A stretch of 26,073 bases of DNA. It comes from an uncultured Clostridia bacterium. Lineage in GTDB: Bacteria; Bacillota; Clostridia; Christensenellales; Pumilibacteraceae. The position numbers and the translations under genes are program-made. The notes beneath the pieces were generated by a model that was not told the DNA's origin, did not search any database, and saw nothing but the letters and a program-made list of their open reading frames with translations. Location of the stretch: NCBI GenBank assembly GCA_934277845.1, contig CAKQVV010000012.1, positions 1 to 26,073 of the forward strand. Direction: 5' to 3'. Positions 24,319 to 26,073 of the stretch are shown here, piece by piece. Position 1 is the first letter of the stretch; each line of letters begins with the position of its first letter.

Positions 24319-24459
24319 TTGCGACACATTTTAATATCCTGATATTAAGGGCGTGCTATAGGCAAAAACGTATACTCTCGCCTTAATATTAGGAAATGTG
24401 TCGCAACATTGAGAGGTGCGTTTTTCGCGGCGTACTTCCCGGTGGAGTACGCCGTTTTT
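24319..24459 (+). ncRNA. Structured leader or small RNA with terminator
   Basis: TTGCGACACATTT (24319-24331) pairs perfectly with AAATGTGTCGCAA (24394-24406). Inside, GATATTAAGGGCG (24341-24353) pairs with CGCCTTAATATTA (24379-24391) around a 25-base loop. An alternative hairpin, TTAATATC (24331-24338) with GATATTAA (24341-24348), uses the same bases and excludes the inner stem. A strong terminator ends the unit: CGGCGTACT (24428-24436), AGTACGCCG (24446-24454), then five T. Promoter, switch-like fold and terminator in that order suggest either an attenuating leader for the A+T-rich genes downstream or a free small RNA. No known riboswitch family is recognised. Confidence 0.65.
24428..24459 (+). 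terminator. Terminator between the structured RNA and the HNH-like gene
   Basis: A perfect 9-bp stem, CGGCGTACT with AGTACGCCG, has a 9-base loop and a run of five T. It lies 27 bases before the next start codon, so transcription from the promoter at 24286 must pass it to reach that gene. Confidence 0.85.
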
Positions 24460-24485
24460 AATATTATCAAAGGAGTTATGTTATT

Positions 24486-25088
24486 ATGAATTTATCGGAG
24501 TATCAGAAAGTTAAAGAACTCACATATTTAGGGTATTGCGATTACTTGCAACAAAAATATGGTATTGGATTAAGCGATTATATGACTAGGTCGTGGAATA
24601 AAAATCCAAGATGTACACGTACAAAAGAAGGTTTGTTGGCGCATCATAAGTATGAAGATCACGCAATAATGTTGTCAACAAAGGAATATGCTATGAAAAA
24701 TCCATTTGAGTGGCAGTTGGCAAAAAATATAATATATTGTGATTATTTAGAACATCTTTTATTGCATATTTTAATTTGTGAATATCCTGCCAAAGATCAC
24801 AATTTGTTTGAAGCGGTTGGTGTAGGTGGTGTTATCAATTTTTTGGTTCCGGAACTAAATGATTTGTATAGTGGCTGGGAAACTGGGCAAGCATGGCGTA
24901 AAAATTGCCATAATCTTGTTGTCAACGACAAAGATGTATATTTTACTTTGTTAAAAAGATTTAAGACATCTTGCAAGAATTATCCATTTTATACGGAAGA
25001 TTGTCTATTTACGAGTTATAATGAAAAATATGGATTATGGTCTTGTGAATATAACGAAAAAATATTTAAAGAAATTGCTGAACTATAA
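24486..25088 (+). CDS. HNH-like protein of unknown function, A+T-rich accessory gene
   Basis: The 200-residue protein contains GLLAHHKYEDHAIMLS (49-64) and, after a Pro-Phe-Glu segment, NIIYCDYLEHLLLH (81-94). The order His53/His54, Asn81, His90 and the nine-residue step from Asn to the last His fit an HNH (beta-beta-alpha metal) nuclease core, though the first gap is long. GVGGVINFLVPELN (112-125) resembles conserved segments of uncharacterised phage- or island-type proteins of this kind. It could be a DNase, perhaps a defence or mobile-element nuclease. AAGGAG lies ten bases before the ATG. A 3-codon frame (ATG TTA TTA TGA at 24478) overlaps the start. Base composition is clearly more A+T-rich than that of the genes to its left. 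Confidence 0.65.
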   Translation: MNLSEYQKVKELTYLGYCDYLQQKYGIGLSDYMTRSWNKNPRCTRTKEGLLAHHKYEDHAIMLSTKEYAMKNPFEWQLAKNIIYCDYLEHLLLHILICEYPAKDHNLFEAVGVGGVINFLVPELNDLYSGWETGQAWRKNCHNLVVNDKDVYFTLLKRFKTSCKNYPFYTEDCLFTSYNEKYGLWSCEYNEKIFKEIAEL

Positions 25089-25121
25089 TGTGGCAAGTTT
25101 TTATAATAGGAGGATTGTTGA

Positions 25122-25472
25122 ATGGATTATATTTGGCTAATACCTGTAATAATGTTTGCGGTTTGTGGATTTAGTTTTGTTATTATATTTATCCGTGCTT
25201 TGTATAGGAATGAAAAGAAGTACAAAGAATTTAACAAAGAAATGATGAGTAGGTTACCTGAAGTTGAATATACTGAAATAATATCTTCTTCTAACGGTAA
25301 CAGTGGTACGATTGGAACTATTAGTTCTGATGGTGTAGTGGGTAGCGGTTCTTATAGTTCTCGTCCTATAACAAAGTTCTTAGTAGTTTATAAATTTGGT
25401 TATAAACAAATTGTTAGTGTATATGATGGAGAGCCGCTGTTTAATGAATATGTATTGCGATTAAGGAAATAG
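25122..25472 (+). CDS. Small single-pass membrane protein, A+T-rich accessory gene
   Basis: The 116-residue product has one membrane helix (~5-28) with a basic cytoplasmic flank (RALYRNEKKYK), a Ser/Gly-rich linker (~55-80) and a short beta-like C-terminal module (~83-115). I recognise no family. AGGAGG precedes the ATG, and the gene lies 33 bases after the HNH-like gene, so they are probably one unit. Such a neighbour could be an immunity or membrane-tethering partner, but this is a guess from position. Codon use is A+T-rich like its neighbour. Confidence 0.65.
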   Translation: MDYIWLIPVIMFAVCGFSFVIIFIRALYRNEKKYKEFNKEMMSRLPEVEYTEIISSSNGNSGTIGTISSDGVVGSGSYSSRPITKFLVVYKFGYKQIVSVYDGEPLFNEYVLRLRK

Positions 25473-25474
25473 TA

Positions 25475-25592
25475 TCACAGTAAGTAGACGTGGCGCACCC
25501 TGACCGAGCGAGGCGAAGCCGAAGCGAACACTACGGAGCGATAGCGGAGTATAATGAGTAAGCGCGAAGCGCTGAACGACTGTGGCACACAT
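25475..25592. repeat. G+C-rich repetitive intergenic segment
   Basis: This segment sits between the A+T-rich genes and the tRNA terminator and returns to high G+C. It contains reiterated GCGAAGC/GCGAAGCG/GCGATAGCG words and a perfect AGCGCGAAGCGCT hairpin (~25561-25573). Its ends CACAGT (25476-25481) and ACTGTG (25579-25584) are inverted. No gene is seen. It may be a short palindromic repeat or the edge of the inserted block. Confidence 0.4.
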
Positions 25593-25628
25593 AAAACAAC
25601 CCGCTGTGTAATACACAGCGGGTTGTTT

Positions 25629-25629
<1 letters not shown>
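25593..25629. terminator. Very strong bidirectional terminator
   Basis: AAAACAACCCGCTGTGTA (25593-25610) is the perfect complement of 25612-25629, an 18-base inverted repeat with almost no loop. It ends the tRNA transcript on the minus strand, directly after the encoded CCA, and can end the accessory genes on the plus strand. Confidence 0.9.
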
Positions 25630-25705
<76 letters not shown>

Positions 25706-25739
25706 ATACAGGGCGGACGCTTTCGCAGTCAACCCTAAT

Positions 25740-25768
25740 ATTATAGATAATATCTGAATAATTGTCAA
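25740..25768 (-). promoter_or_regulatory. Consensus promoter of tRNA-Arg
   Basis: On the minus strand TTGACA (25763-25768) and TATAAT (25740-25745) are both perfect, with a 17-base spacer. Transcription would begin about 28 bases before the mature tRNA. Confidence 0.9.
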
Positions 25769-25829
25769 GGGAAAAACGGCAAGATTTTCAAAAATTCGCT
25801 TTGCGGAAATTCGGCCGAAGCAACCGTTT

Positions 25830-26060
25830 TTACCGCTCGTCGTTTTCCGGCGGATCGGTTTTGCCGTTGTCGTCGGCTTTCTTTGCCCGCGCGGTTTCGG
25901 ACGCGCGCTGCATGATATAAGTCACGGCGATAATGACGCCCACGACTATTAGTATCGCCAGAAGTCCCTGCCATAAAATATTAAGCGATTCCATCAGGTT
26001 GGGGTAAATGTCGTCCCAGCCGAGCGTTGAGAATAAAATCGCAGTCAACAAACTTTGCAT
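25830..26060 (-). CDS. Small single-pass membrane protein
   Basis: The 76-residue product has one membrane helix (~28-50, ILWQGLLAILIVVGVIIAV) and a short charged tail (~52-76) rich in Lys, Asp, Glu and Arg. AAGGAGG precedes the ATG at ideal spacing on the minus strand. The layout recalls OadG-like gamma subunits of sodium-pumping decarboxylases, in which a single helix follows a short polar start, but the sequence is too short and plain to assign. Its partner genes, if any, lie to the right of this window. The preceding DNA (25769-25829) has no visible feature. Confidence 0.65.
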   Translation of the reverse strand: MQSLLTAILFSTLGWDDIYPNLMESLNILWQGLLAILIVVGVIIAVTYIMQRASETARAKKADDNGKTDPPENDER

Positions 26061-26073
26061 AATTGCCTCCTTA

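Noticed and set aside
24319..24406. Retron ncRNA
   Set aside because: The long stem recalls one, but no reverse transcriptase gene follows, and the downstream protein is HNH-like.

Overview
This 26 kb window looks like chromosome of a Bacillota (Firmicutes) bacterium, most likely an uncultured, gut-type Clostridia lineage. The grounds are strong AGGAGG-type ribosome binding sites, textbook sigma-A promoters (TTGACA, 17 bp spacer, TATAAT), and a gene set typical of that group: YitT, DUF1540, an ECF S component, CsoR/CopA, a SpoVB/MurJ-type flippase and a DUF3899-like protein. Most of the window is G+C-rich. One short block near the right end (about 24,260-25,480) is clearly A+T-rich. No taxonomic marker is decisive, so the lineage is an inference.

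Layout. Positions 1-953 hold no convincing gene. They contain an inverted pair of hairpin repeats and a ~290 bp element that has terminal inverted repeats, possible 8 bp target duplications and a nested fold. Then come yitT-like (+), a shared terminator, a DUF1540 gene (-), rplI, an ECF S component, a patatin-like phospholipase and a membrane-anchored ComEC-like metallo-beta-lactamase protein. A dispersed repeat and a CsoR operator precede the copper operon csoR-copA; copA carries an in-frame, CopZ-like C-terminal module with its own Shine-Dalgarno and ATG. After a second repeat copy come a lipid-linked oligosaccharide flippase, serS, and two membrane proteins of unknown function. A 470 bp regulatory gap with a consensus promoter leads into a five-gene oligopeptide ABC importer operon (oppA, B, C, D, F) plus a small membrane protein. 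The right end has a promoter, a switch-like hairpin RNA and a terminator, then two A+T-rich accessory genes (one HNH-like), tRNA-Arg(ACG) on the minus strand, and a small single-pass membrane protein (-).

How parts work together. CsoR should repress its own operon in low copper by binding a near-palindrome beside the -10 region, and release when Cu(I) binds. CopA then exports copper, and the C-terminal CopZ-like module may act both tethered and as a separately initiated chaperone. The Opp importer is unusual because several parts are enlarged: an 847-residue lipoprotein, an OppC with ~220 residues inserted after its first membrane helix, an OppD with ~365 residues inserted between Q-loop and signature motif, and an OppF with a ~135-residue coiled coil between Walker A and Q-loop. 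Insertions in both ATPases, at different sites, are the best candidate for an undescribed variation on a known machine. The best candidates for undescribed RNA biology are the nested structure at 346-625 and the switch-like leader at 24,319-24,459.
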